From positions 276,413-340,412 of the forward strand of contig NZ_RHQN01000005.1 in NCBI RefSeq assembly GCF_003935425.1: a stretch of 64,000 nt of DNA, read 5' to 3'. The DNA comes from Pseudomonas sp. v388. GTDB lineage: Bacteria; Pseudomonadota; Gammaproteobacteria; Pseudomonadales; Pseudomonadaceae. The notes beneath the pieces were generated by a model. It did not search any database. It was not told the origin of the DNA and worked only from the letters and a program-made list of their open reading frames with translations. Shown here one piece after another: positions 16,987 to 27,593 of this stretch. The number at the start of each line of letters is the position of its first letter. Positions within the stretch are counted from its first letter, which is position 1. The position numbers and the translations under genes were made by a program.

Positions 16987-17931
16987 TCAACGGGCTAACA
17001 GCGTGTCAAGGTGGGACTGAAGAGCTTTGGTGCTTGGTCTGTCGGATAGAGCGTTGGGCAGTAATAGAGGCCTTTGTTCCAGCGAACTGTATTCGCTTCG
17101 TTTGAGTGCTTCGGCCAGTTTTACGAGGAGACTGTTCGGATCAACCCACAGCAGGCCTAAGTCAAATAACGTATGAATGTCTGCGCGAAGCAGCAATCCG
17201 TTGGCGACCACGTTTGTATCTGCACCTAGATAAGGGACGATATGCGCAGCTTCTAGCAGAGCCTCAATATCGCATCCGGTGACTGCGCACTGCCCTGAGT
17301 ACGCCTTAAGCAGTGTCTTACGAAAAGAGCCCTGGCCTTGGCGCCGGACGATACTTGCGAGAGTGCGTTTACGGGCGTCGGTTACGTCATCAGGATCAAA
17401 CTCCCCCTGATTTTCAAGCTCGGCTTCAATGTCAGAAAGCTTTAGCGTGGTAGCGCGTTCTCGGAGCATTGTGAATTTGGTCGGCCCGGCTCCCTCATGA
17501 TCTCGATAGAAAAATCTGCCCTCGTAGGTGAAGCCATAGCCAGCGTGCTGGTCTTTTTTCTTTCGGTAGAACAGCAGTAATTCCAGACCGTATTCGACAT
17601 GTTTCTCAATTAAATGGTCGGTTCTGCCTTTGAGTTGGCCTTCCATGTAAAGGGCATCCTCAATGAGGATGTCCTTGTATTGGGTCCGGTCTGCGGTCTT
17701 GAGCTCGGTGACAAAAAGCCATACAGAATCGAGCGCAGCAGGTTTGAATATGCCGTTGTTCAGACTCGATGCATTGATATGGAAAAGCTTCCGCAGGTCA
17801 TCGCGTGTGTAGACCTTGCCTACTTCCAATTGCTGTGAAGCCAAATATCCCGTAGATACAGGCTGTACGAAGTGCTTGACCACAAAGCAGTCCTTTTCCA
17901 TCCGTCTTGTAGGAAATGGATATTGCAGCAT
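16987..17931 (-). CDS. HNH endonuclease with unassigned N-terminal domain
   Basis: The 314-residue protein ends in an HNH nuclease domain of the HNH_2 type found in restriction enzymes. C215 and C220 flank TG, then LLEAAHIVPY (H230), VVANGLLLRADIHTLFDLGL (N244, H253). Residues 30-145 form a separate domain (LEVGKVYTRDDLRKLFHINA, DRTQYKDILIEDALYMEGQL, GLELLLFYRKKKDQHAGYGF) that loosely recalls the DUF3427-like or other ligand-reading domains of modification-dependent nucleases. No methylase is adjacent. A role as a stand-alone, modification-dependent restriction or DNA-defence enzyme is plausible. An in-frame ATG at 17901 is an alternative start, but an AGAGGG tract favours 17931. Confidence 0.8.
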   Translation of the reverse strand: MLQYPFPTRRMEKDCFVVKHFVQPVSTGYLASQQLEVGKVYTRDDLRKLFHINASSLNNGIFKPAALDSVWLFVTELKTADRTQYKDILIEDALYMEGQLKGRTDHLIEKHVEYGLELLLFYRKKKDQHAGYGFTYEGRFFYRDHEGAGPTKFTMLRERATTLKLSDIEAELENQGEFDPDDVTDARKRTLASIVRRQGQGSFRKTLLKAYSGQCAVTGCDIEALLEAAHIVPYLGADTNVVANGLLLRADIHTLFDLGLLWVDPNSLLVKLAEALKRSEYSSLEQRPLLLPNALSDRPSTKALQSHLDTLLAR

Positions 17932-18321
17932 AAGGCCCTCTTGTTACAAATGGAGTTCCATCAGAACGCCCAATTGCTTGAGCTGACTGAGTGCCTCAAT
18001 GCCGATGCTTTAGTGCATGAGTTCTTCTCGCAGGATGCATTGGAATTGCGCCGCACTTCCAATCCCTATGACCCTGGCCGCATAGGTAGCTTCGGTTAAC
18101 TGCGGGTACCTCCTCGTTCCGACATATGCACACGGCAAACACAGCTCTAGTCGATTGTCTTGGCTTGCTCAGCTCTATTTCCTAAAAAGCCTCTGGCTCA
18201 GTTCTCAGATGCTTCCTACTCAGTCCGTAGTCTCCATGGGCTTACCTTCACCATTCCTAAATGAAAACATTCACCCCGAATTTGACCCGCTAAGTCGCTG
18301 GACTATCGACAGGAATCGGAT
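17932..18321. other. Gene-free region between HNH gene and unknown two-gene unit
   Basis: This 390-bp gap is AT-richer than the core genome. A 49-codon plus-strand frame starting ATG at 17950 ends at 18099, but it has no ribosome binding site and no recognisable product. It may be a remnant. The region should carry the promoters of the divergent HNH gene and of the downstream plus-strand pair. Confidence 0.35.
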
Positions 18322-18807
18322 TTGAACAAGCGAAGTTTTCGTTATCAGGGGCATTTCGGCGTAGTTTCCAACGTCACTTCATTCACCGTGGCACCGTCGG
18401 ATCGCCCCACGTTACGCCATATCTTCTTCTGCGAACTGGGGGCGCACTGCCACAAAGTCAGCGACCTCATCGTGGAAACCTACGAGCGGATGCTGGCTGA
18501 TCAACGACCCTGCGAGATGGTAATCGCGATATCGAACCCGCTAACCCGAGAACAGGCTGATCTGTTTAATCAGCAGCGAATAACGATTGCCGCAGTTGCC
18601 GCTGGCGCCGTGGGCCTGGCCGCCAAGCCCCTTGGTTTGTATGGTGCTCCCGCTGGGCCTGCTGCTGCCTCGTTTGTTTATAACCATCTGGACACCCGCC
18701 ATGCCGGCGATGTGATGGTGGCGGTCGATGCCAAGGTTCAGGGCGGCATTGGCCCCCAGCACACTTCAACGTCACTGCTGATCAAGGTTAAAGGCGGGAA
18801 CCCATGA
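18322..18807 (+). CDS. Unrecognised protein with hydrophobic glycine/alanine hairpin (gene 1 of pair)
   Basis: The 161-residue product starts with TTG, preceded by AGGA eight bases upstream. The N-terminal half is polar (VVSNVTSFTVAPSDRPTLRH, then a cysteine/histidine pair in CELGAHCHK). The centre holds a long hydrophobic, glycine/alanine-rich stretch (ITIAAVAAGAVGLAAKPLGL, then APAGPAAASFVY) that could form a membrane hairpin. The C-terminal part (DVMVAVDAKVQGGIGPQHTS) looks like beta structure. The stop overlaps the next start by four bases (ATGA), so the two are translationally coupled. An effector with a membrane-active hairpin is one possibility, but no homology supports it. Confidence 0.6.
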   Translation: MNKRSFRYQGHFGVVSNVTSFTVAPSDRPTLRHIFFCELGAHCHKVSDLIVETYERMLADQRPCEMVIAISNPLTREQADLFNQQRITIAAVAAGAVGLAAKPLGLYGAPAGPAAASFVYNHLDTRHAGDVMVAVDAKVQGGIGPQHTSTSLLIKVKGGNP

Positions 18808-19040
18808 GTGGTTTGATCACTGTCGCTATCCCCGTGGCCGTAGGCCTGCTGATTTCGTACGGCGTACGACCTCGACGGTGGCGAACAGGGTTGGGTGCCT
18901 TGCTCATAGCGGCAAGTTTGGTCGCGACGTACTTGCTACCGCTGGGGCCTGAGGACTTTCAATTCATTTATGTCGCTGCGTGGGTTACCGGGCTTGATCT
19001 TGTTCTTAACCGCAATCGGTATGCAGCTGCTGACGGTTGA
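18804..19040 (+). CDS. Small two-helix membrane protein (gene 2 of pair)
   Basis: The 78-residue product has two or three hydrophobic segments (LITVAIPVAVGLLISYGV, LGALLIAASLVATYLLPLG, FIYVAAWVTGLDLVL) separated by the basic loop RPRRWRTG. It is an inner-membrane protein of unknown family. The ATG overlaps the upstream stop codon, so it is expected to be made with its neighbour. A toxin/immunity or transport-accessory pair would fit, but this is inferred only from size and coupling. Confidence 0.6.
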   Translation: MSGLITVAIPVAVGLLISYGVRPRRWRTGLGALLIAASLVATYLLPLGPEDFQFIYVAAWVTGLDLVLNRNRYAAADG

Positions 19041-19108
19041 GCGGATGGTTGGAGCCGAGGATGTTCGCCGGTGTTTGGGCTGTGGATGGATGTTGGCTGA
19101 TAGTCAGT

Positions 19109-19133
19109 CGTCGCGGACGAGCGCGCTCCTGCA
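19109..19133. repeat. REP-like element
   Basis: The segment TCGCGGACGAGCGCGCTCCT is a diverged REP palindrome between the unknown pair and the nrdB terminator. Confidence 0.5.
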
Positions 19134-19154
19134 AATACGGCGCGCACAAAAAAA

Positions 19155-19175
19155 CCAGGCCGCTCTCGCGCCTGG
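19155..19175 (-). terminator. Rho-independent terminator of nrdB
   Basis: On the minus strand, GCCAGGC and GCCTGG form a GC-rich stem followed by a run of seven T (plus-strand A-run at 19148-19154). It lies about 30 bases after the nrdB stop codon. Confidence 0.85.
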
Positions 19176-19206
19176 CTTTCTTGTTACTGCCAGTTAACCG
19201 AGCCGA

Positions 19207-20457
19207 TTAGTCCCAGCTCAACGCCCCGCCAGTCTGATACTCAATAACCCGCGTCTCGAAGAAGTTTTTCTCTTTCTTAAGGTCCATGATCTCGCTCATC
19301 CATGGGAACGGGTTGGTAGTACCTGGGTACTCTTCCTTCAAGCCGATCTGCGACAGGCGACGGTTGGCGATGAATTTGAGGTAGTCCTCCATCATCGCGG
19401 CGTTCATGCCCAGTACGCCGCGCGGCATGGTGTCGCGTGCGTATTCGATTTCCAGCTGGGTGCCTTGCAGGATCATCTGCGAGGCTTCTTCTTTCATTTC
19501 GGCATCCCACAGGTGTGGGTTTTCGATCTTGATCTGGTTGATCACGTCAATGCCGAAGTTCAGGTGCATGGATTCGTCGCGCAGGATGTACTGGAACTGC
19601 TCGGCAACGCCAGTCATCTTGTTGCGGCGACCCATGGACAGGATCTGGGTGAAGCCGCAGTAGAAGAAGATGCCTTCCAGCACGCAGTAGTAGGCGATCA
19701 GGTTGCGCAGCAGTTCCTTGTCGGTGTCGACCGTGCCGGTTTCGAACTTCGGATCGGAGATCGAACGGGTGTACTTCAGGCCCCAGGCTGCTTTTTTAGC
19801 GACCGATGGGATCTCGTGGTACATGTTGAAGATCTCGCCTTCATCCATGGCCAGCGATTCGATGCAGTACTGGTAGGCGTGGGTGTGGATCGCCTCTTCG
19901 AACGCCTGGCGCAGGATGTACTGGCGGCACTCGGGGTTGGTGATCAGGCGGTACACGGCCAGTACCAGGTTGTTGGCAACCAGGGAGTCGGCGGTGGAGA
20001 AGAAGCCCAGGTTGCGCATCACGATGCGGCGCTCGTCGTCGGTCAGGCCTTCCGGGTTTCTCCAGAGGGCGATGTCGGCGGTCATGTTGACTTCTTGCGG
20101 CATCCAGTGGTTTGCGCAGCCGTCCAGGTACTTCTGCCAGGCCCAATCGTATTTGAAAGGCACCAGCTGGTTGAGGTCGGCGCGGCAGTTGATCATGCGC
20201 TTTTCGTCGACCGCGACACGGGCCGAGGCGCCTTCCAGTTCAGCCAGACCTTCAGCGACGTCCAGAGCATCCAGCGCTTTCTTGGCGCGGATCAGGGCTG
20301 CGGAGTCGGCTGCGGTTACTGCGCGCGCTTCTTGAGCGGCGGCACCGCCAGCGCTGTCGAGGCGATCCATGGTCGCTTCGTGGGCTTGTGCTGCCTGATT
20401 GGGTTTGGCGGCGGTGACTTCGCCGTCTTCCTTCTCGAATTCGTCCCAGCTCAGCAT
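19207..20457 (-). CDS. nrdB: Ribonucleoside-diphosphate reductase class Ia, beta subunit
   Basis: The 416-residue protein is the small, radical-generating subunit that works with NrdA to make deoxyribonucleotides. The motif [16 protein letters not shown] supplies metal ligands E188 and H191 and the radical tyrosine Y195. A second ligand set is in [12 protein letters not shown]. The C-terminal segment ending TGGALSWD should dock to NrdA. Residues 1-85 form an alanine-rich N-terminal extension typical of pseudomonad NrdB, longer than in E. coli. AGGAG eight bases before the ATG supports the start. A strong terminator follows. The gene is unusual in being separated from nrdA by 423 bp of repeat-bearing DNA. 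Confidence 0.97.
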   Translation of the reverse strand: MLSWDEFEKEDGEVTAAKPNQAAQAHEATMDRLDSAGGAAAQEARAVTAADSAALIRAKKALDALDVAEGLAELEGASARVAVDEKRMINCRADLNQLVPFKYDWAWQKYLDGCANHWMPQEVNMTADIALWRNPEGLTDDERRIVMRNLGFFSTADSLVANNLVLAVYRLITNPECRQYILRQAFEEAIHTHAYQYCIESLAMDEGEIFNMYHEIPSVAKKAAWGLKYTRSISDPKFETGTVDTDKELLRNLIAYYCVLEGIFFYCGFTQILSMGRRNKMTGVAEQFQYILRDESMHLNFGIDVINQIKIENPHLWDAEMKEEASQMILQGTQLEIEYARDTMPRGVLGMNAAMMEDYLKFIANRRLSQIGLKEEYPGTTNPFPWMSEIMDLKKEKNFFETRVIEYQTGGALSWD

Positions 20458-20647
20458 GGTGTACGTCTCCTGCGTGAGGGTCAGTCATGTGGACTGACCT
20501 GTTGGATCTATGGGGTGTGTTGCTTGCGTAACGTTTGCTGCACGCAAAAAACATGAATGTGTGGGCTCTGTGGCCCTGTTGAATCTTGTCGGCGGGGCAG
20601 GGTGTTTAGGCCCTGCCTGCCTTGCGGACTTGTCCGCGAATCATGTT

Positions 20648-20711
20648 GTACAGACGCAGCATGTGTAGCGTTTGTACGTAAGTCTTCGCCAGCAAGCTGC
20701 TGCCTACAGTG
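20648..20711. repeat. Hairpin element copy 1 plus partial REP
   Basis: GTACAGACG at 20648-20656 faces CGTTTGTAC at 20669-20677, a 9-bp stem with one wobble pair. The 42-base unit 20648-20689 recurs at 20832-20873. A REP half (TTCGCCAGCAAGCTGCTGCC) follows at 20685-20704. Confidence 0.7.
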
Positions 20712-20798
20712 AAGAGGGAACAGGCATAGCGTATGCATCGCCTGTTCCGGCCTCGTCGCCCCGCGTAGGCCTGCGTTGATGGCAGGCTTTGCGCAAGG

Positions 20799-20873
20799 CC
20801 TGTAGGAGCGGCTTTAGCCGCGAAGACATTCGTACAAACGCAGCATGTGCATTGTTTGTACGTAAGTCTTCGC
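20799..20873. repeat. REP plus nested hairpin, copy 2
   Basis: A REP (TGTAGGAGCGGCTTTAGCCG, then CGAAGAC) at 20801-20827 runs directly into a long nested palindrome. Outer arms GCGAAGAC and GTCTTCGC (20820-20827 and 20866-20873) enclose inner arms CGTACAAAC and GTTTGTACG. The 42-base core is a near repeat of 20648-20689, 184 bp away. It starts eight bases past the nrdA stop codon (to the left on the plus strand). Confidence 0.75.
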
Positions 20874-20880
20874 GGTCAGC

Positions 20881-23796
<2,916 letters not shown>

Positions 23797-23909
23797 GGGT
23801 CTCTCCACGTCTATAAATGTGTTCGGGCATTGCTGCCCACCATTCCGTCTAAGGCAATCAGTCGCCAACGGAGCGACTGCAAAGGCCCCAAAACGGATTC
23901 AGGTCGTGG

Positions 23910-24072
23910 TGTTCATCACGGCCCGGCTTTGAAGCCAAAAAGGACCAGGTCATCGCCCGATCCTCTGAAAGCTGTCGAATTCTGTAGATTCAGCGCGTGC
24001 TGTTCACACGCCCTGGCCTGGAAGCCAGAAAACAGGTTTCGCTCGATCTGCGAAAACTGTCGAATTCTGTGT
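23910..24072. repeat. Imperfect direct repeat, two ~75-bp units
   Basis: Units 23910-23987 and 24001-24072 share TGTTCA at the start, GAAGCCA in the middle and CTGTCGAATTCTGT at the end, with a few small gaps. Each has a GGC..GCC mini-hairpin around its GAAGCC. They lie in the nrdA leader region, function unknown. Confidence 0.65.
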
Positions 24073-24215
24073 TACCGATGTTGCAAATCGTGTACCGCTC
24101 GGGTCGTTTCCGGATGTGAGCGGCTGGCCAGCAATCTGTCTGAATTTCAACCCCTTGCAAGCAAGAAAAAAGGCTTGAAATTGCCGATTGAGTTGTGCTG
24201 GCTTTCAGGTGGAAA

Positions 24216-24263
24216 ACCCTACATGTAGGGTGTCCTCGCTGTCCGGGCTACAAGATAATGCGT
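24216..24263 (-). promoter_or_regulatory. Candidate tandem NrdR boxes upstream of nrdA
   Basis: ACCCTACATGTAGGGT at 24216-24231 is a perfect 16-bp palindrome that matches the NrdR consensus ACAC-W-ATATAT-W-GTGT at 12 of 16 positions. A second, weaker site, CTACAAGATAATGCGT, at 24248-24263 matches 11 of 16. They are separated by 16 bp, the spacing expected for cooperative NrdR binding. NrdR represses ribonucleotide reductase genes. The match was counted by eye. Confidence 0.55.
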
Positions 24264-24290
24264 TTTGGACACCAATTGCAACGCACTACC

Positions 24291-24299
24291 TGTGGATAA
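24291..24299 (-). promoter_or_regulatory. DnaA box upstream of nrdA
   Basis: TGTGGATAA is the exact reverse complement of the DnaA box TTATCCACA, read on the minus strand toward nrdA. DnaA is a known regulator of nrdAB in enterobacteria. Here the control is inferred. Confidence 0.6.
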
Positions 24300-24561
24300 C
24301 ATTGTGTGTAGATTGTGTATGAAACGACCGTATCGCTTGTAGGCCGCATAACTACTGGACTGCGCCGTTTGTCATGGATTTTCGCAAGCGGGTTCGATCG
24401 CCCAGGTATTTTTGAGGGCGCGCACACTATCACAAAAAATGCCCCTCGCCAGCGCCGTCTGACGTGTCGTGCCCGACCGGGCCGTTGCTACAATCGTTCA
24501 GCGCCCGACACGTGTCTTTCGCCGCACAGCCCACCTTTTAATAAGAACAACGGAGGTCGCT

Positions 24562-25299
24562 ATGGAACCGGACAACTGGCAGGTGCTGATCGTCGAAGAC
24601 GACCAGCGGCTGGCCGAACTGACGGGCGAGTACCTGCAGGGCCACGGCCTGACGGTAGGCATCGAGGGCGACGGGGCGCGGGCGGCGGCGCGGATTATCG
24701 ATGAGCAACCCGACCTGGTGATCCTCGACCTGATGCTGCCCGGCGAGGATGGCTTGAGCATTTGCCGCGCTGTGCGCAACCGCTATGACGGGCCGATCCT
24801 GATCCTCACCGCCCGCACCGATGACATCGACCAGATTCAGGGGCTGGACACCGGCGCCGACGATTTCGTCTGCAAACCCGTGCATCCGCGGGTGCTGTTG
24901 GCACGCATTCATGCGCTGTTACGTCGCAGTGAGGCGCCGCAGGAACAGGCCGCTCGCTTGCGACGCCTGGTGTTCGGGCCGCTGGTGGTGGACAGCGCGC
25001 TGCGCGAGGCGTGGCTGGGCGGGCAGGGCATCGAACTGACCGGTGCCGAATTCGACCTGCTGTGGCTGCTGGTCGCCAATGCCGGGCGTACCTTGTCGCG
25101 GGAAGAAATCTTTACCGCGCTGCGAGGCGTCGGCTACGACGGACAAGACCGCTCCATCGATGTGCGCATCTCGCGCATCCGCCCCAAGATCGGTGACGAT
25201 CCCATCCACCCACGGCTGATCAAGACCGTGCGCAGCAAAGGCTATCTGTTCGTGCCCGAAGCCGCGCAGGCCATGACCGGCTCGGCTTTCGGCGGTTGA
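24562..25299 (+). CDS. rstA: OmpR-family response regulator RstA-like
   Basis: The 245-residue protein has an N-terminal receiver domain (VLIVEDDQRLAELTGEYL; phospho-acceptor aspartate in LVILDLMLPGEDG; conserved lysine in FVCKPVHPRVL) and a C-terminal winged-helix DNA-binding domain (TGAEFDLLWLLVANAGRTLS, SRIRPKIGDDPIHPRLIKTV). RstA-type members respond to acid or iron in enterics. Here the ligand is unknown. GGAGG ten bases before the ATG at 24562 fixes the start; an in-frame extension to 24469 has no site. The kinase gene follows after 3 bp, so they are co-transcribed. Confidence 0.9.
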   Translation: MEPDNWQVLIVEDDQRLAELTGEYLQGHGLTVGIEGDGARAAARIIDEQPDLVILDLMLPGEDGLSICRAVRNRYDGPILILTARTDDIDQIQGLDTGADDFVCKPVHPRVLLARIHALLRRSEAPQEQAARLRRLVFGPLVVDSALREAWLGGQGIELTGAEFDLLWLLVANAGRTLSREEIFTALRGVGYDGQDRSIDVRISRIRPKIGDDPIHPRLIKTVRSKGYLFVPEAAQAMTGSAFGG

Positions 25300-25302
25300 G
25301 CC

Positions 25303-26913
25303 ATGAATTCCATCTTCCTGCGTATTTATGGCGGCATGCTCGGCGTACTGGTGGCGGTGGCGCTGCTCGGGGTACTGGCCCTGCACCTGCTCAATCAGGA
25401 GCGCGCCGAGCAATACCGCGAGCGCCTGGCCCACGGCACATTCACGGTGATGGCTGACAATCTGGTGCCGCTCAACGACATCGAGCGCAAGCGGGCGCTG
25501 GCGGTGTGGGAGCGGCTGCTGGGCATCCCGCTGACCCTGCAAAGCGTCGACCACGCGCAGCTCGACCATAGCGCCCGCAACCGCCTGCAACGCGGGCAAG
25601 TGGTGGTCGAACAGCTCGGCCCCCATGCGGCGCGGGTCTACCGGCAGCTCAGCGACACGGAGCCGCTGCTGTTGACCGGCGAGGTGCAGCAGATCACCGA
25701 GCAACTGGCGCGCGCCACCATTTATCTGTTGATTGACGAGCTGGTGCGCTTCCCGGTCGATGAGCAACCGGCGCGCTTGCAGGCACTGCGTGTCGACAAG
25801 GGCTTCGGCTTCGATCTGCAACTGCTCGCGCTGGCTCAGGCGGATCTGGACGACGACCAGCGCCGCCGTATCTATGAAGGCGATACGGTGATGGCGCTGG
25901 GCAAGGGCGGCGATTCGATCCGGGTGTTGTCCGGCATTGTCGATACCAACTGGGTGCTGGAAATCGGCCCGCTGTACCAGATGAATCCCTATCCGGTGCA
26001 GTGGCTGATTCTGATCGCGGTGCTGGGCTTGTCGCTGATCGGCCTGGTGGTCTATCTGCTGGTGCGCAGCCTGGAGCGGCGGCTTCAGGCACTGGAATCG
26101 GCCGCCACGCAAATTGCCCAGGGCAGCCTGCAAACCCGCGTGCCCACCGAAGGGCTGGATTCGGTGGGGCGCCTGGCGGCAACGTTCAACGGCATGGCCG
26201 AGCATTTACAGCGTTCGCTGATGATCCAGCGTGAACTGGTGCGCGCCGTGTCCCACGAGCTGCGCACCCCGGTGGCGCGCCTGCGCTTTGGGCTGGAGAT
26301 GGTCAGCGATGCGGCCAGCTCTGATGCCCGGCGCAGATTTTTGTCGGGCATGGACCGCGACATCCAGGATCTCGACAAGCTGGTGGACGAAATGCTGACT
26401 TACGCACGCCTGGAGCAGGGCGCGCCGACCTTGAGTTTCCAGCGTGTGAATCTCGATACGCTCATCGATCAGGTGATCGCAGAACTGGCGCCGTTGCGTC
26501 CCCTGGTGCGGGTCGAGCGCGGCGAATGCCTCACGGCGGCCGAAGGCGAGGCGGCATGGGTAGAAGCCGAGCCGCGTTATCTGCATCGCGCGGTGCAGAA
26601 CCTGGTCAGCAATGCGACGCGGCATGCCGAATCCCATGTGCGCATCAGTTATCGCATCGACGCCCAGCATTGCCGGTTATGGGTCGAAGACGACGGCCCC
26701 GGCGTACCGGAAAATGCCTGGGAGCAGATCTTCACGCCATTCATGCGCCTGGACGACAGCCGCACCCGTGCGTCTGGCGGGCATGGGTTGGGGCTGTCGA
26801 TCGTGCGACGGATCATCAACTGGCATGAAGGCCGGGCGGTGATCGGCCGCAGTGACCTGCTGGGCGGTGCCAGTTTCAGCCTGACCTGGCCGCGCGTGCA
26901 GGTGCCGCGATGA
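25303..26913 (+). CDS. rstB: Sensor histidine kinase RstB-like
   Basis: The 536-residue kinase has a first membrane helix (LRIYGGMLGVLVAVALLGVL), a periplasmic sensor of about 210 residues, a second helix near 235-260 (WLILIAVLGLSLIGLVVYLL), a HAMP linker, a HisKA domain with the phospho-histidine in RAVSHELRTPVARLR, and a HATPase_c domain (NLVSNATRH, DDGPGVPENAW, GGHGLGLSIVRRI). It should sense an envelope signal and phosphorylate the upstream regulator. Its stop overlaps the next gene by four bases, which ties it to the FhuF-like protein and hints at an iron theme. Confidence 0.9.
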   Translation: MNSIFLRIYGGMLGVLVAVALLGVLALHLLNQERAEQYRERLAHGTFTVMADNLVPLNDIERKRALAVWERLLGIPLTLQSVDHAQLDHSARNRLQRGQVVVEQLGPHAARVYRQLSDTEPLLLTGEVQQITEQLARATIYLLIDELVRFPVDEQPARLQALRVDKGFGFDLQLLALAQADLDDDQRRRIYEGDTVMALGKGGDSIRVLSGIVDTNWVLEIGPLYQMNPYPVQWLILIAVLGLSLIGLVVYLLVRSLERRLQALESAATQIAQGSLQTRVPTEGLDSVGRLAATFNGMAEHLQRSLMIQRELVRAVSHELRTPVARLRFGLEMVSDAASSDARRRFLSGMDRDIQDLDKLVDEMLTYARLEQGAPTLSFQRVNLDTLIDQVIAELAPLRPLVRVERGECLTAAEGEAAWVEAEPRYLHRAVQNLVSNATRHAESHVRISYRIDAQHCRLWVEDDGPGVPENAWEQIFTPFMRLDDSRTRASGGHGLGLSIVRRIINWHEGRAVIGRSDLLGGASFSLTWPRVQVPR

Positions 26914-27593
26914 ACCTGTTGACTGAGGGTTTGCAGCGTTTCGGGCAAAGCGTGTTGGCGGACGATGACTTGCGGCCGGTGGTTGTCGTGGCTGAATTGC
27001 TGCAGCCCGGGTGCCTCGACGCGCTGTTGTTGCGCATCTATGGCCCGCAACTGATGCCGTCTCGACGGCCGGTGCTGGTGTCGCAATGGGCCAAGTATTA
27101 CTTCATGCACGTCATCCCGCCGGTGCTGGTCGCCGCTCTTGCCAGCGGCTGGCATCGGCCGCTCAAGTTGCAGCAGGTGGCGCTGGCGCTGGACGAGCGC
27201 GGCGTGCCGGTGGCGGTGAAATGGCTGGGTGAAGGCGGTGCCTGTGATTCAGAGCCGTTCGCAGGGTTGCTGGATGACAACCTGTCGCCCTTTATTGACG
27301 CATTGAGCGAGTACGGCCATCTGCCGGCGGCGGTGTTGTGGAGCAGCGCGGGTGATGTGCTGGAAAGCTGTCTGACTCAATGCGCTGAAATGTCGGACTT
27401 GCCACTGGACGCGGGTTGGGCGTTGCTGAGCAGGCGCACGCGTTCTGATGGTCGGCGTAATCCGCTGTACCAGACCATCTCTTACAAAGCGCAGGAAGAT
27501 GGCTCGCCGCCGCGTCGCCAGCGTCGCGCCTGTTGCCTGAGCCGTGAAGTGGAATGGGTCGGCCGCTGCGAGCATTGCCCTTTGCCTGCCTGA
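26910..27593 (+). CDS. FhuF-like siderophore-iron reductase ([2Fe-2S])
   Basis: The 227-residue product resembles FhuF, a cytoplasmic [2Fe-2S] protein that reduces ferric siderophores to release iron. The C terminus has the family cysteine signature CC-x10-C-x2-C (C208, C209, C220 and C223: ACCLSREVEWVGRCEHC). The middle (LMPSRRPVLVSQWAKYYFMH, then PPVLVAALASGWHRPLKLQQ) matches the family's alpha region. Translation is coupled to rstB through an ATGA overlap, and the stop is immediately adjacent to that of the convergent phosphopantetheinyl transferase gene. Confidence 0.8.
   Translation: MNLLTEGLQRFGQSVLADDDLRPVVVVAELLQPGCLDALLLRIYGPQLMPSRRPVLVSQWAKYYFMHVIPPVLVAALASGWHRPLKLQQVALALDERGVPVAVKWLGEGGACDSEPFAGLLDDNLSPFIDALSEYGHLPAAVLWSSAGDVLESCLTQCAEMSDLPLDAGWALLSRRTRSDGRRNPLYQTISYKAQEDGSPPRRQRRACCLSREVEWVGRCEHCPLPA

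Larger units (their letters stand above)
20458..20880. other. nrdA-nrdB intergenic region, repeat-rich
   Basis: No gene is present. The 423 bases hold REP-like motifs and two copies of a related hairpin. An nrdB promoter may lie within its left part (20460-20560, minus strand). The arrangement implies that nrdB is either read through from nrdA or has its own start. Confidence 0.6.
23797..24561. other. nrdA / rstA divergent intergenic region
   Basis: This 765-bp gap between divergent genes contains no supported gene. Contents: an imperfect direct repeat at 23910-24072, candidate NrdR boxes at 24216-24263, a DnaA box at 24291-24299, and GGAGG just before the rstA ATG at 24562. The distance from the nrdA start to the candidate boxes (about 420 bp) implies a long nrdA leader or a distal promoter. 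Confidence 0.5.

Noticed and set aside
17950-18099. A 49-codon plus-strand frame (MEFHQNAQLLELTECLNADA)
   Set aside because: No Shine-Dalgarno and no context. It could be a remnant or chance frame.
13589-19200. A prophage spanning the accessory region
   Set aside because: Only a BRO-N gene is phage-like. No integrase, capsid, terminase, lysis or attachment site pair was recognised.
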